DNA from: Pholis gunnellus
Taxonomy: Eukaryota; Chordata; Actinopteri; Perciformes; Pholidae
Assembly: GCA_910591455.2 (NCBI GenBank)
Contig: OU342804.1
Span: 17,452,133 to 17,516,132, forward strand
Length of the DNA: 64,000 nucleotides
Reading direction: 5' to 3'
Made by a program: the position numbers and the translations under genes. The notes beneath the pieces are model-generated. The model made no database searches, was not told where the DNA came from, and worked only from the letters and a program-made list of their open reading frames with translations. Positions 26,252-46,985 of the stretch are shown here, piece after piece (within the stretch, counting starts at the first letter, position 1; each line of letters starts with the position of its first letter).

Positions 26252-29200
26252 GTTAGAAACAATTCTTTCATTTACAGTGTGATCTTCTCTCCTGCTCCTC
26301 TGTTGTTCTCTCTCTTTCCTCTTTCACTTCAAAGCTCTCTGACTGTCACAGTTTGAGTATAGCCGGCCCTCTTCTCCAGCACCATCTACCTCCTCTGAAC
26401 AGAAACTTGACATTGGGACACCAACGTTGAATGCTTATTCCTCCCTAGTCGCGAAATGACACGTGTCAGCCTTAATTTATGTTTTTTTCCCCTGTCATAT
26501 GCATAAGTGGTTTAAAAAAAGGACACCAGTTTTCGTGCATGGTTTTCTCTTTTTTCCCCGGTGACCAAAGAAGTTTGACAAATACATTGAGATTCAACAA
26601 AGCATGAACTTTGACATAGCAACGGTTGGGTAAACCGGGGGATTAAGAACTTAATCTGTAACACAATACACTGGAATATAGCATTAACAACATTTTGATT
26701 TATGCATTTTGTCATGATGTAGAAAGTTCATAGGTCAGGAAAATCACCAGTTTTGTTTGGTATCGGAAAGTATATGTTAAATTCCTACATTCAAAAGCAT
26801 TGACATTGCCTCTGACAAAGGTTTCCTCTGATATCCTATAATGTAAACAATGTAATATTGTGTGTCTTTGTTGAGAGTGCAGTATAGTTTGTGTGTCCGT
26901 ACCATGAGAGTCAATCAAAGTCCTGTAATATTAGCACACAACACTTAAACTATGTCGTGATCTCGCAGTATGTTGGAGGACGGGAGCTATACAAAGCATC
27001 AACTGGATCTTTCATATTAGCCTGTTTACGTCAGAAGTATTGCCTATTACTAATTACGATATTAGAGGATGTTTTATTTTAATACGTAAAATGGAATATT
27101 TAGTCTTTTCTTCAACAGAAATTAACTTCATTTATTTGCTTGGCCTTGAGCTTATCAAGGAAAGTGCAGGAGTTTGATTTAGGCTACAGGGGCTTCTGAT
27201 AAACCATGTGGGCCTGTGAACCAGCATGTTCCATTTTACCTATGTATTACAGAACAGTGGGAAGAAATAAAGGCCTCCTAAGGGCTATGGCAAATTTAAT
27301 GAAAAGGCTAAAAAATACTTTGCTGCAAAGGGTAAAGATTTAACTTCTTTGTAAAAGATTAATCTGGAGATGGAGCAAGGCAGAACAGAAATGGGTTTCT
27401 TTTTTGCATGCATTAAAGGCTATGCATTTCAAACTGAGTTCTCCGTCTCAGGTTAAGGCTGGTAAAGTATGTCATCATATCCAAGAGAGTAAATGACATA
27501 AGAACAACGAGGAAGAGCAGAAAAGAAAGTAGATAAAGTAAAGCCTATACTATAATCTGAATAGGTTGGAGGAAAAAAACCCATATCTTTTACAATTGAT
27601 GAATTCCAAAACATTGACGGCATTAATAACAGCTGCTAACGAGTATGATATAAGAGATATTGAGTTTTTTAAAGCCCAAAGTGACGTCCTCAAACGTCTT
27701 GTTTTTGCGACAAACTGTCCAGAATCTAAAGATATTCACTTAATAACTTGAACTCAAAAACACAAGACAAATGTGGGGTAGTCACTCATTCTTTAGATGT
27801 TGAAAACCCTAACTGCAATTTTGAATGTGCCTTTTTTATTTTGTCTTGTAAGTTGGATATGGCAACATCGTCAGCATGCGGAGAAACTGTAGCAAATCTA
27901 TTTAGTGGGTAATTTAAATCTTTAAATCTCTTATTTGTTGATCAACAAACATGTGCAGGGAAATACAAGTCATTGAAGGATTGGCAGCACCAGTATTTGG
28001 TGAGTTGTACGACTGTAATGTTGCAAAAAGGGCAGATAGAACAGCATCTGCAGAGCTGGCAAACTGTGCGAAGCTTATTCATAGTGCTCGGCTTGTGTGT
28101 AGGAGGGATGAGCTGGGAATGCACCCAGTAGTGTTTGAGGTTGGTGGTGCAGTTATGGATAACTGTGGGTTTTTCTTTGAAAACGTGATGTAGCTGTATT
28201 ATGTGTCAGTGTTCGAGTAGAACACTTTTATTTTTTACTGGCTAGAGGACAATAGTGGAGACTGCAGAGTGTACTTAGTGGACACTAACAAGTATGCCTT
28301 CTTTTTGTGCACAAAGGTTTCTGTCTGTCGTCTGCTGCTTTGCAAAGCCGAGGCTGCAGTAAAGACAATTAATTGTAAATATCATTATGTGAGCTAAATC
28401 AATGTAGAGGTAAGTCCAGTATTCCAGCTTGAAATACTGTATTAAAGTGTACTCTATATTCATAAATGAACCATGTGCTTTTCATATGCCATTTCTTAAT
28501 AGAAGTATAAAAGAGTATTTAGTTTATCGTGGCTCTTAGTTGTGATGAGTGGCGTTTGTTTGTGGCACACAAGCCTCCTTTGTCTCTTGACATTTACTCA
28601 ACATTCACTTTGATGTTTGAATACATACAACTTTTTTTTGTCAAATGAAATCCCCAAAACTCAACTCTGAATTACCACCCTGATCTGTTCAGCATGATGC
28701 TGGTCATATGTCATATTTAGTGTAGGTTATTATAACAGCTCTTTGGGGAGCTTGAGCTCACCCGCATCATTCAGCTTGTGTTTTAGATCCACAACCAGCC
28801 ATTAGGGTCAATGCATTTTGTTTGTTATGTTATTCTTCACTGTACTCGTCCTTTACAATGTTTATCTCCAAAATGTCTTTCAAAAAGTCAAGTCAGAATG
28901 TGTCTGTGAAATGACCTTGAAAAGCTATTAGTATACTGAAACATATGAAAAGAAAGTGATACGATATATATATATATATGTGAAAACAAATGTGAAATTC
29001 CCCAATATATTATAAACCACAATTGATTTTTTTATACTTCATTTCATCAACACTCATTTTATTAAATCTTCTTTCTTCTCTTTCTGTCTTTATTCCCTTT
29101 TCTTTCTTTCTTTTACTTGTCAAAATCCGTCCTTATTCAACTCACTGCCTCTGCGGTGATCAGCCATGCAGTTTAGTTGACCTAAAACAAACTTAAAAAC

Positions 29201-29470
29201 AGGTTTATCTTCTTGCCAGGATGTCTTGGTCTAGCTTTCCACCTTCTTGTGTTCTACAAGAGGTCTACTTGATGTTTTACACTTGAAGACAGCATAACGA
29301 AAGATAGCTTTAAAAGCACTCGTCCTCAAAATTTCATGTCACGATTAATCCCTCTGAATCATCACTTATGATCAACTACAAGTGTGTTGCAGTGTCTGTA
29401 TCTGCAGAGACTCTGCCCTCTGCTACGACTTTCTCTTTCCTCCATATTTTGCTGTGTTCATTTGGGTGTC
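26252..29470. other. no gene seen
   Basis: Intronic sequence with an (AT)n run at 28964-28979 and a pyrimidine-rich patch at 29065-29120. Open frames at 27566-27751 and 27951-28193 are unrecognised and lack splice support. Confidence 0.55.
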
Positions 29471-29479
29471 AGCTTTGGG

Positions 29480-29650
29480 CAGTGGGTGGGCAGCCCCCAG
29501 CCAATAACAGTGCTCAGGTAAGGTTGGGACTTTATCAAATCGTAGCGACCGACTCGCATTGCTGTCTCCGTCTCTCTGTCTTCTGCTCTCTGTCTGTTTC
29601 ATAGATGTATAAAGGGCTGCAGGTCTGTTTGACCCACAGCGGGGTATAGA
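29480..29650 (+). promoter_or_regulatory. candidate core promoter: CCAAT and TATA-like boxes
   Basis: A GTGGGTGGG motif (29482-29490), a CCAAT box (29501-29505) and TATAAAGGG (29608-29616) stand in promoter order on the + strand, in a locally GC-richer stretch. A start about 30 bases after the TATA would fall near 29640. A possible splice donor, aa|gtgagg, follows at about 29885. These are short motifs and could coincide by chance. Confidence 0.3.
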
Positions 29651-31911
29651 CTCACACACATACAGGCAGAGCAGAGAGGCCACAACACAGCGCAGTCGAG
29701 CGGACAGGATAAAGCATTTGCTTCCGCTGCATTCATTGAAAATCCAGCGATGCTGCAGTCTGTTTGAAATGTTGAATGCAGAGTGGGCTGGGGTAGAACT
29801 CTTTAAGAGTTTATTGCTGCTTATTTAAGGACAATTCATCAATTAGATTTGATGAAATGGTTGATATAGATAACTGCAGTGGCAAGTGAGGTGGCAGCTG
29901 CAACCCTCTGCCAGCTTGGCGGATTTGCCTCTGGTGTTAATTAGCCCTGGAGATATTTGGCACCCGCATTATCGGCTAGCCACCCAAGCATACCAGGTGT
30001 ATTTAAACTATTGTTTTCCGCTGCAAGCCCTCAGATGTACAAGTTCTGTAGAGGAGTGGTACATTAGTTTCTTCTAGAGCTTCTGGCTTTAAGTGCATTC
30101 AATGAGCGCTAACGGTGAACCTATTCCCAATGTCATTTAGAGCAAGTGACTCAGCTCGGAGTTGCGGTCTCATTCTCTACTCGGCTCAGCTCCTCTGTTG
30201 GTGGAAGCACTTCTCTGAATGTTGAGGACATGCAGCATGACAGGCAGCATAGTGCTGAAATGAGATCACTGGTCGGCCTTCTTTTGTGCCCTCGGGTCTG
30301 GCCTGGTGTGTGTCACTGTGGGCGAAGTTTCAGTCCAGATTGTAAGGCTTCCTCCAGCTGAGTGTTTGAAGCTATTACCATCCCCCCTTTGCTTGTCAGA
30401 GTGTAACTTATATTTTAACATAAATGTAAGAGCTGATTCCAATTATCCAGCTGCTGCTTTTTCTCTGTCTGAGCTCTACGAGGGCAGTGGTTAGCCGGTT
30501 GACCTAAAACACTCTCCTCCTCTCAGCTTCTGGCTGAATGGTGCAAGACTTGCTGATATGAACCCATCAGGCTGCCCACGTGAACAGTGGGATGGGGCCA
30601 AGAGGAGCTGACTGCTCTCTCTTTGTTCACAAAGAGAGAGCACAGAAGAGGCAGGATATATCTTTCTCTCACAGCCACCCCTCCAACTGCCCTCAGACCT
30701 TGTGTGTGGGGAATGCTGCAATCTCATATATAGAAGAAGGGCTGACCCGGCATCTGTGGCCTCTTCTTACCAGCCGCAGCGCTGCGTCAGCAGTGGTAAC
30801 TCTACTTCATCCCACTCTCTCTGATGACAGATGTCAACAGTGTAAAAATATTTACTTCTGAAATTGAAATGTATGTTCTCATACAGGAACCACTGCTCTG
30901 AAGTGGTGTGTTGAGATGCACAGTACTTTGACCAAACTGTTTTGCACATACTGCCCATATTGATGCACAGCTGAGAGGAGGAAAATATTGAAGGGGTTTG
31001 AAAAGTTCCCAAGTGATTTTTTGTTCTTTTTTCGTCATTGAACAAGAACAGTAAAGCTTTTTACAGTCATCACTCAAGCCTGCAGGTTGTTAGTGAGGGA
31101 GGCTCAAAAGATGGACTTGCCTTTTAGTATCACGAGTTTCATAATATTTATTGCAGAGTTACTGGTGTATTGGCTGTCTCTGATATAATGTCTAGCTTCT
31201 GTAACGTGTCCTAGTTCTCTTTCTAACACATGCTTAATACAATTTGTACAGTTTGTCATATTCACTGTCTTAAGGCTTTTTAAATCCTCTACCAGTTAAG
31301 ACTGTCTGAGCCTTTGTCACATCCAGGTGTCACTGGGAATGTGACATGATCAGCCGGGGATGTGGTGATTAAAAGGAATTTTGTGTGCTGCTGCTGAACT
31401 CTTGTGTATGAATTTGAGAAGTTTTATTGTCAGAGGTCAAAAATGTGAATTTTTTCATTGTCTGTGGTTGCTGGCCGCTGTTGATCTTTTCTTACAATCC
31501 CCAGCCCCGGTGATTGGTATGGTGGAGGTAAACTACAGGGATATCTGTCTGGGGTGATGCCGGTCATTGGCTGTCAGGCAGTTGAATATGGAAATGAGGC
31601 TGACATCAGCCGTCGTCAAAACACCGGACCTTAGCCAGGTCGTCAGCTGTTTGTTTCCCATTTCCAACCGCCAGTCTTTGTCGTTTTTTATGCGTGAACA
31701 AGATTGTTCCCGAGCTTTAATTATGTGTTTATTATTGTAACCGTGACAACGAGACTCCCCTGTCTAAAGCAAAGTAGCCATGTTGACCCAAACCACGCTG
31801 TTCCCCGAACCTTAACAATGTTATTCTTTTAATCCACTACATGATCTGTACCAAAACCTAATCCACTTAACCTAACCAAAACATGAAGGAGCTGAATGTA
31901 AACTTCTGAAC
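29651..31911. other. no gene seen; repeat-like end
   Basis: Somewhat less AT-rich than average, with several frames up to 93 residues but no known protein. Bases 31750-31890 (accaaaacctaatccactta) resemble the 'cctaaccaa' fish repeat adjoining family A. Confidence 0.5.
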
Positions 31912-32250
31912 ATTAATAAAGCAGCAAACAACTATTTGCTATGTAAAGACATGGTGGGGTTATTTCTACCTGAGCAGAGAATGAAGTCGCTCTCCCTCTG
32001 TGTGGGTTGATGTCCAATCTTGTCCTTGCTTTGTAGACATAGCCAGGCCGGCTATGTGTGCTTTTAAGCCATGTTCGTGCATGAGAGCGTGTTCCAGTGG
32101 CAAGCTCACAGCCGCCGCTCTGCGCTGCTCTACAGCTGATAACACCCACCCTCTGGTTCCCCCTGAGGTAAACACTGAGGTAGCGCTGTCTGCCCTTTTG
32201 CCGTAGTTTGCACTGTTAGCGCTGATAGCATCGTTAGCTGTGAGCCACCA
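31912..32250 (-). repeat. dispersed repeat family A, copy 2
   Basis: On the minus strand this reads the same landmarks as copy 1: gtggctcacagctaac, gtgtttacct, gtgagcttgc, agagcgacttcattctctgc, tcaggtag, and acatagcaaatagttgtttg at the end. The 5' and 3' limits are set by loss of similarity to the other copies. No target duplication was found. Confidence 0.85.
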
Positions 32251-39507
<7,257 letters not shown>

Positions 39508-39880
39508 TGGCTCGCAGCTTACAGTGCTAACAGTGCAAACTACTGACGGAGCTAACTGTGTTTACCTGATGGGGAGCCAAAGGGGGGCTGCTACGCTTCG
39601 GGACAACGCTGTCGGTCGTGACTGCTTTGTCAGCAGTAGACAGCGTATGAGTAGAGTGTAGAACGATGACTGTGAGCTAGCCAGTGGTGCACGCTCACAT
39701 GCATGAACATGCACTAAAAGCGTGTGCTGACGGCCCGGCTATTTCAACAAAGCAGAGAGAAACTCAGATTACAACACACAGAGAGGAGAGCGACTTAATT
39801 CTCTGCTCAGGTAGAGATTACTCTACTATATTTTTACATAGCAAATAGTTGTTTGCTGCTATAATAATGCTATGAATCCT
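39508..39880 (+). repeat. dispersed repeat family A, copy 3
   Basis: Same family and orientation as copy 1, with gtggctcgcagcttac at the start, gtgagctagcc, aacatgcactaaaagcg, agagcgacttaattctctgc and acatagcaaatagttgtttg. It is slightly longer because of extra sequence in the middle (about 39600-39660) and before the gagagcgac block. Confidence 0.85.
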
Positions 39881-42800
39881 CTGTATTGTAATATAAGTTT
39901 GTCCTTTAACTATATTTTATCCACCCAAAAGTTGTTTCTGCATTTTTTGACACTGGAAACAGAACCTGCAATGCAGTGTTCTTCTTGTCACTAATCCACC
40001 AGAGCTACAGTATTGGATCGCACAGAGAGAAATGAACACCGCATAAACAAACACAAACCCTGAAATATATAAAAGATACGTTTTTGTGGGCCTTTGGAGT
40101 GTCAGGTAGGGTCTTTTTTATTTGTCTTTCAGTTACTGCTGTATTTTTAATTGCCCAACTATGGTAGCTGCTGTTGGAAGGTACAGGTGCAGCTGGCTTG
40201 CACACAAGTGATTGACAGCTAATGTACAGAAAGATGTCTCTGACATCAAAAGATGCCTCCCACAGATGTGTGGTTAGGATAGGAGCTGCAGGGAAACCAA
40301 TCATTGTGGTACGATTCATGTATGTACTTTAATTATTTTGTTTGTTTTATGGTATAGTATATGGACTCATGAGTCTGAAATAAAAGTTGAATATGCAAAC
40401 ATTTGAATTGTTGATTTTTCTCTAATTTTCAATCAAAACTAACAAGAAAACCTGTGTTTCTTTTTAAAGTTATCCAAACTTAATGCGCCCTATTCCTTCA
40501 TTACAATCATGAACCTACTTTCATAATATCTACCTCAATATGTATGACTCCTAAATGTTTCAATGCTGCTCTTCACTTTGTTAGTTGTTACATTTTTTTG
40601 ACAGTGCTACTTTTAATAGGATGTCACATTCATCTTTAATGTCACAGCTGTTGTTATAGTTCAAAATGAGTAAAGTCTTCCTTGTTTGGACTTAAAAATG
40701 CACACACTGATCTTCTATTTGTGTTTTCTACATTTCATGATCAGTGCTCTGTGCAAGAGGAATGAAAATGCAAATAAATCCATTGCTTGAATGGAATCTA
40801 AATACAACTTTTAAATTAATTTCCAACAAGAAAGCATGTTTTATGATCATCACGATCACCATCGTCATCCTCTGAACGTTGTTTTGCTGTTCTGTAACGT
40901 GCGTTCTGATTTACCTGTACTGAAGTAAACCAAAACGATGACTTTCCTACAGGGATAAATAGATTATAACATTACACGTTCCTCTTTCCACTAGGAGACG
41001 GTGCTAAATTGTCAACTCAGATACATGTAAATTGTGACACTCTTGCAACAGTCAGATCTATAGTAACAGCTATTTCTTATGCTCTCTTATTTAGCGCTAT
41101 CCCTTAGGCATAGCGGTTGATTTATATTTTGCATTTCAAAACATCATACATCATAGGATGTAATGTGCACAGGCATTTAGACACGAGGCCCCTGGCACTC
41201 CTTTCCACACTGGTTGACTTACTGACTAACCGGCTGGCTGAATGGCTGGCTGTCATTCGTAGAACATCTGAGCTGGCATTTATCCAGAAAATCAACTGTT
41301 GTTTTTGCTCCCTTTGGGTGTTTGTTGAGCGGTAATATAGAATCTACACTTCCTGAAAATACCGAAAAAAAATGTGTTTGTTTCAAACACATCAAGGTGG
41401 AGAGGCTGGATGGTAAAAAGCCAGAGTTTGAAATGCCTCCAACAGAATCCTTTTTTTTCCTACAGATACATCAAAGTACAGAGAGGAAAGCGCTTTGATA
41501 TCAGAGGCAAAAACCAAATGATGCTCTCCACTTTTCCAGCTTTTCCATTTTATTCATACATCAGGAAATAACAGTTATTTTCATGCTTCACACTTTGAAA
41601 ACTTTTAGCTAAATGGTCGACCAAAATTACTTCATCTAAAAATGAAGAACAATTTTTGGACTCTTCAAACGTGAAAATGTAGGCTAAGGAAACCTCGTTT
41701 CACCATGTTTGAAAATACAGGCAGAATATTTGTGGTTGCCCCCCCCCATATCTCATTTATAAAAGGGAAAGAGTTCTTGGTGTAATTCAAATGTTCCTGT
41801 TGAAGAACTAGAGACTTAAAAAATAGTTTGTGTCTTCCATTCATCTTTTCATGACTCTCCTGTTACGCTCTCCTTCATTTTTAGTTTTGCTGATGCAATA
41901 TTTCAACCACTTGTCGATGCCTCCTTATCTCTTTTGTAATCCATCGGTCATTCACTTGCTCAGTTTTTGTCTCCATCCCTCCATCATTTCTCTACTAGTA
42001 TCAGCACATAAGCATGCAAACAAGCAACTGCTGGCACACAGTGTGGTAGGGCCATTGGGATGGAAGAAGGAGAGAGAAACAACAGCAAGCTAGAAATGAT
42101 GGATGTTTACTTCATTATCAAAACCATCTGAGTATGAGATGTGAACTTACTGTACATACTCAATGCACAATGCATTGTGTCTGGGTGCCTTGAGACAAAT
42201 TGTCAGTCTTATGAGCAAGGCTAAAAGCTCTTAATGTAGATCACTTTAGTCATTTTTGATATGTTTTCAGGCATATATTTCCAGTGGTGAGTTTATTCAA
42301 CCATCATCTGTTTGCAAATTTGCTGCAACGTGTCCGTAGATGTGACAGAGCCACCAGCGGGGTGGCTTGAGGCCAGCCTGCCATCGCTTGAGCACACTAC
42401 ACTGTGAACAGTCTGCTGGGAAAATCATACTTAATAGTTCATTTAGCAGGCAGTTAGACACTGGGGCTAGCTGCTGATGGTCAATGATTGAGCACTTTCA
42501 ACAGAGAGAGTAATCAGCAGTTATACATCAAGCAATGTAACTGATGCTGTTGTAGTGGACATCCACCGAGACGTTATAAACGGAAATGTCTATGACACAA
42601 TCTGAGCTAATAAACTCCTTTCAGGAACTGGTCTCACAACCCATAAGCCACTAAGTGGTCGGACTCACAATTTACCATGTGCCTTGACAAACTCAAGATA
42701 AGGACCTTGGGGTCACGCTTGACACTTAGAGCGTTAAGGCTGAGTCTACCATGATTCATGACCCCATCTCTGTGCTTTGTTTCAGCCACATTCCTGAGGA

Positions 42801-42883
42801 CATAGAGGACACATCCGATTGTAATAAACAACTTAAAGAGACGTTACTTGATATGCTAATCCTAGTCTTAGTAATTCCTGTAT

Positions 42884-42887
<4 letters not shown>
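39881..42887. other. no gene seen; small palindrome
   Basis: AT-rich intron. A degenerate CTGG/CTGA tract lies at 41208-41255, and a perfect 14-bp palindrome, cacaatgcattgtg, at 42166-42179. Splice-acceptor-like ttttttttcctacag at about 41450-41465 has no exon after it. Confidence 0.55.

Positions 42888-42932
<45 letters not shown>
42888..42932. repeat. (AT)n microsatellite, 45 bp
   Basis: A pure alternating TA run, self-complementary and cruciform-prone. Confidence 0.97.
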
Positions 42933-42936
<4 letters not shown>

Positions 42937-45508
42937 ATTGAGTCTATAAAATATAGTTCAGTTATAGTTAATTTCATGACAGCTAACTCTGTTTGCAATT
43001 CTTTTAGTTTCCTGCCATATAAACTGGATGTCGATTACTGCAAGTCTTATCTCAACCTCAGCACAGGACCACAGAGGGAAGGAATGCTCTTCCCCCCTTT
43101 TCTTGTCTCTCACGCGAGACACTGATTTCTAGTGAAATGATGTAGGTATAACTACATAAGTTTGTCTTGATAGCAATGTCTATCTATGTTGCGTAATTGT
43201 TTAATTCAGTCTTTATTGATCAGGTTTTATTCAGTAATTTACATCAACTGTTTAGAACCTTTTTGCAGCTCAGATAGCACACATTTCAAATATGGAAGAA
43301 TTAAAACAACTCTGTAAGTAACTACTATTAATTTGGTAAAATAAGGTTAAATTAAATAATCAAGATAGTTATTAAGATGGGAGTGGTTTTGCACCCTTTC
43401 TCAAGAACAGGACTTCAACGAGAGGACTTCTCTCTCTGCCACAATCTTTCTTGGTGCTTCTCAAACTCTCTCTGCTGAACGGTGCATATATATATATACA
43501 TGTTTGGAGCAAAATTGAAGGTATACATATTTTGAAGTTTTCTGTATTTTTCCAAAATTGGTTAGTTTGTTAAACTAATGGTGGCTTATGGCGTAAGCTA
43601 AGTACCATCATTATTTTATACAAATGTATGGGTTTATAAGTCATAATTTAATTATAATAATCATTACATATCTTTATTATTTATTTTATATTAAATCTGT
43701 TTCCAGCAACAACACTTAACTGTTGACCAATTGGTTCAATTTGAGATAGTTGTGAAAGGTCATTCCTGACCTTGAGAACACTCTGTGAGATCCGTAAATA
43801 ACTGAATTGAATTAAGATGAATTTATTGCCAAATGAGTGAAGTCATAGACCTTTTTCAAGTGCAGCAGTAAGTCATGATAGTCTGACAGTGATACGGCAT
43901 GCACAGCAGCTTAATGGAATCATTGATGGTAATATTTACACCCATGCGTTTATTACTCTGACATGTCAAAATGTCTTTCATATGACCTAGGTGATCATTT
44001 TTGTTGAGTTATATGTAATAATAATAATAATAATTTGCCCAGCATTGTTTAGAGGTGTGTAACTCTAACATCTCAGGTTCAAATCAGGGTGTGGGGCTAA
44101 ATGTCACTGAAACAGAGGTACTAAACGGCAGGACAATGTTCTCTCAACATCTCAGAATAGGCTTCATATATGATATTATTGGTAACTTCAACAAAGCTTC
44201 TATTTAAAGCAGCTTTTAGGAGGTTTTTTCCCCACATTGAGTCAATTCTCATCCATCTGGCATGATGTTCACAAGTGATCTTGCTTTAACCTCCTCAACA
44301 GGGTGCACAAACAAGCGTTACAACAAACAATTTTCTACAGATTTTCTACTGTTTTCTGACTTTCAAGTTTTTAATAAAGATTGAATTCTTAGTTATTGTC
44401 ATATTTATGAATGTTTGGGGCCATGGAGGACAGTATTGTGGGTGTTTTTAAATGTCAAATTTGCTCATGTGGGTTGCCAGTATTGTGGATAATTGGAACA
44501 TTCAATTATGCAGGATATGCTAGTGTGTGTGAGTGTGTGTCCACACATGCGTGTGTGAGTAGGTGTTGAAGTTGGTGTTTTTTCTCTGTTAATTTATTAG
44601 GTTTTCAGTCCTCACTATCCTGATCATATGTGTGCTCAATTAAACCAGTTACATCCATATAGAACACATACATAACTACACATGTATATATCAAATACCG
44701 TATCTCATTAACTGCAGGTGTCCATGGGCACTCAGCAACAAAAACTGCTAATACCAATCTTTTTTTTAACTGTATTTTGCCTGTATTTGTGAAAAACCTC
44801 CACGTTAAAGAAAATATATTTGCCTTGAAGCAGACTTTATCTTGACTCCCATGAATTGAGCGAAGTAATCTCATCGCTGGGCATACCTTCAAACGGTTCA
44901 CAGAGACATGAAAAAGGCTTCCATAAGTTTGTCTCTCTTTAGGTAAGCAGTACAGTTTCCCAAAAGCTGAACTAAGTCTCATATCAACCAATGAGTCAGC
45001 ATGCTTTGCATATTTTTAGCCCTGTGGCCAATTGCAGCAAAGCACCTGGTCTGACTTTGAATTTGTAATGAGTTTTTTTTTCCTACAGTGGACCAAGGTT
45101 GCTATAGCAACTGACGATGAGTTGTGATGGGCGATTGACAGCTGACAGACTAGCGTCAGAGTGAGTTGTCGCACAAAGAGACACCTAGATTCACAGTTTC
45201 CCCCGACATGCTTTTCATGTTTTTTCTAATTCAAAAGATCAGAAACAATCTTTCTTTCTTGATCGGCCTCTAAATAAAAAAAACTGGGGGATTTAGAAGA
45301 GACAACAAAAGAGAAGAGATGAAGTGGTAAAAAGAGAAACACTGTGATGTGTTAAACACTGAGTAACACTGAGGGTTCAAAAGAGGAAAATATGTCACAT
45401 AATTCACAAACTGTGGAAAAATGACTCAGAATAATGTCTTAAGGAAATACTAACATCTTGTTTATAAATAGTAAAAGTTCCCCAACCGGTTCCTGCATGA
45501 CAGTACTG

Positions 45509-45509
<1 letters not shown>
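42933..45509. other. no gene seen; unrecognised minus-strand open frame
   Basis: An (ATA)n run at 44016-44034. A minus-strand frame of 128 residues at 44605-44991 does not match a family I know. It has no obvious splice sites and may be a decayed repeat or chance. Confidence 0.45.

Positions 45510-45561
<52 letters not shown>
45510..45561. repeat. (TG)n microsatellite, 52 bp
   Basis: A pure TG run followed by a GA-rich segment. Confidence 0.98.
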
Positions 45562-45563
<2 letters not shown>

Positions 45564-45741
45564 AGCGCAGACTGAAATGGATGAGAGAGGGCAGTAGAGA
45601 GATGGAAAATGACGGATGGCTGACGGAAGGAAGATTATGTCAAATATAGTGATGGAAAGAGGACAGAAAACGCCGGAAGAGAAGAGTACAAGCTCACTTT
45701 GTTGCTAAACTTTTTCACTGCCTTAATAATGCCTTGAGTGC

Positions 45742-46985
45742 ATGTTGGGTGTACTTCATGATCAGCGGTGCTCAGATGTGGCGATCACTTCTTCCGGCTT
45801 TTCTGCTTACCTAGAGCACCTTTTTATTGCAGACCGTCCGTATTTCTGCATTCTCACAGCGGTGAACTTTCCACCACACAACACCGACCAAGCACTGGAC
45901 GATTTGTGTGGTGTATCTACTGGACAGAGACCACACGGCCAGAGGCTTATTTTATTGTTGGAGATTTTAACAACGCTAACCTGAGGAAAGTTCTGCCGAG
46001 GTATCATAAACAAACCAGCTGTCCTCTGCGTGGTGGTAACATGCTTGACCATGTTTACACCCCTTTCCGTTGCTCCCCTTCAGCAAATCAGATCACGTTT
46101 CAGTTCTGCTTGCCTATCTATACCTTAGGCAGAAACACAAACAGGACGCACTGTAGAGTGTACACTGTAGATTGGTATCTGTTTCAGAACAGCATAGACA
46201 CGGTCATTCGCAACATTGGCAAATTCATTATTAAGATTATACCGAAATCTAATATACGGACATTCCCAAATGAAATCAATGCCCTGGGTGAACTGGGAAG
46301 TTTGTTCCCAAAAAGCACGGAATAATGAGCAAAGGGGAGTCTAACCAGCAGGACTCCTGAAACAAGACCAACGACCTCCACCTGAATGACTACCGTCCAG
46401 CAGCATTCAGCTCTACCATTATGAAGTGCTTTGAGTGGTTTGGTGTCAAAATCCTCACCTCCTCCTCCCTACCTGACTCACTGGACCCACTCAAATTTGC
46501 ATACAGACCAAATAGATCAATGGACGAGGTCACCGTCCTAGCCCTTTACCCGGCCCTCCCCCACCTAGACCAGAAGAACGCCTATGTGAGAACGGTGCTC
46601 ACTGACTATAGTTGAGCATTCAACACCATTGTGCCCTTCAAGCTTGTCATCAGACCTGAGACTCAACACCGCCCTCTGTGACTGGATTCTGAACTTCCTG
46701 ACCGGCAGACCCCAGGCTGCGTGGATATGCACCACAACATCCTCCACCCTGACTCTCAACACCGGCACCCCTCAGGGCTGCGTGCTCAAACTTCTCATGT
46801 AATCCCTGTTCACGCACGACTGCGACAGAGAGTACTCACTCCCATCACCATCAACGGGACTATGGGGAGAGTCCGCAGCTTCAGGTTCCTCTGGGTTCAC
46901 GTCAGTGTGGACCTCAACAGGACTCACCACACAGACATCATCACAAAGACAGCGAGATTAAGCTCTCTGCTTTTTCTATGCAAAT
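45742..46985 (+). pseudogene. dead LINE copy (CR1/L2/Rex1-like): endonuclease and RT fragments
   Basis: Decayed ORF2 of a fish non-LTR retrotransposon. About 45780-46080 keeps endonuclease pieces: AYLEHLFIADRPYFC in one frame, then VGDFNNANLRKVLP and RGGNMLDHVYT in the next, so there is a frameshift between them. From about 46380 come RT pieces: LNDYRPAAFSSTIMKCFEWF, DPLKFAYRPNRSMDE and NAYVRTVLTDYS, then an in-frame TGA at 46613, AFNTIVPFKLV, a frameshift, DWILNFLTGRPQ, TGTPQGCVL, and a TAA after it. The catalytic ADD block is missing: sequence jumps from FTHDCD to the late RT segment RSFRFLWVHVS. The region between the endonuclease and RT is also mostly deleted. It cannot be active. The clade is inferred from remembered fish elements. 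Confidence 0.9.

Noticed and set aside
41440..41580. Acceptor-like tract followed by an open stretch
   Set aside because: No CUB or Sushi residues and no matching donor phase; taken as an intronic decoy.
44080..44095. B-box-like ggttcaaatc suggesting a tRNA gene
   Set aside because: No A box, acceptor stem or cloverleaf around it.
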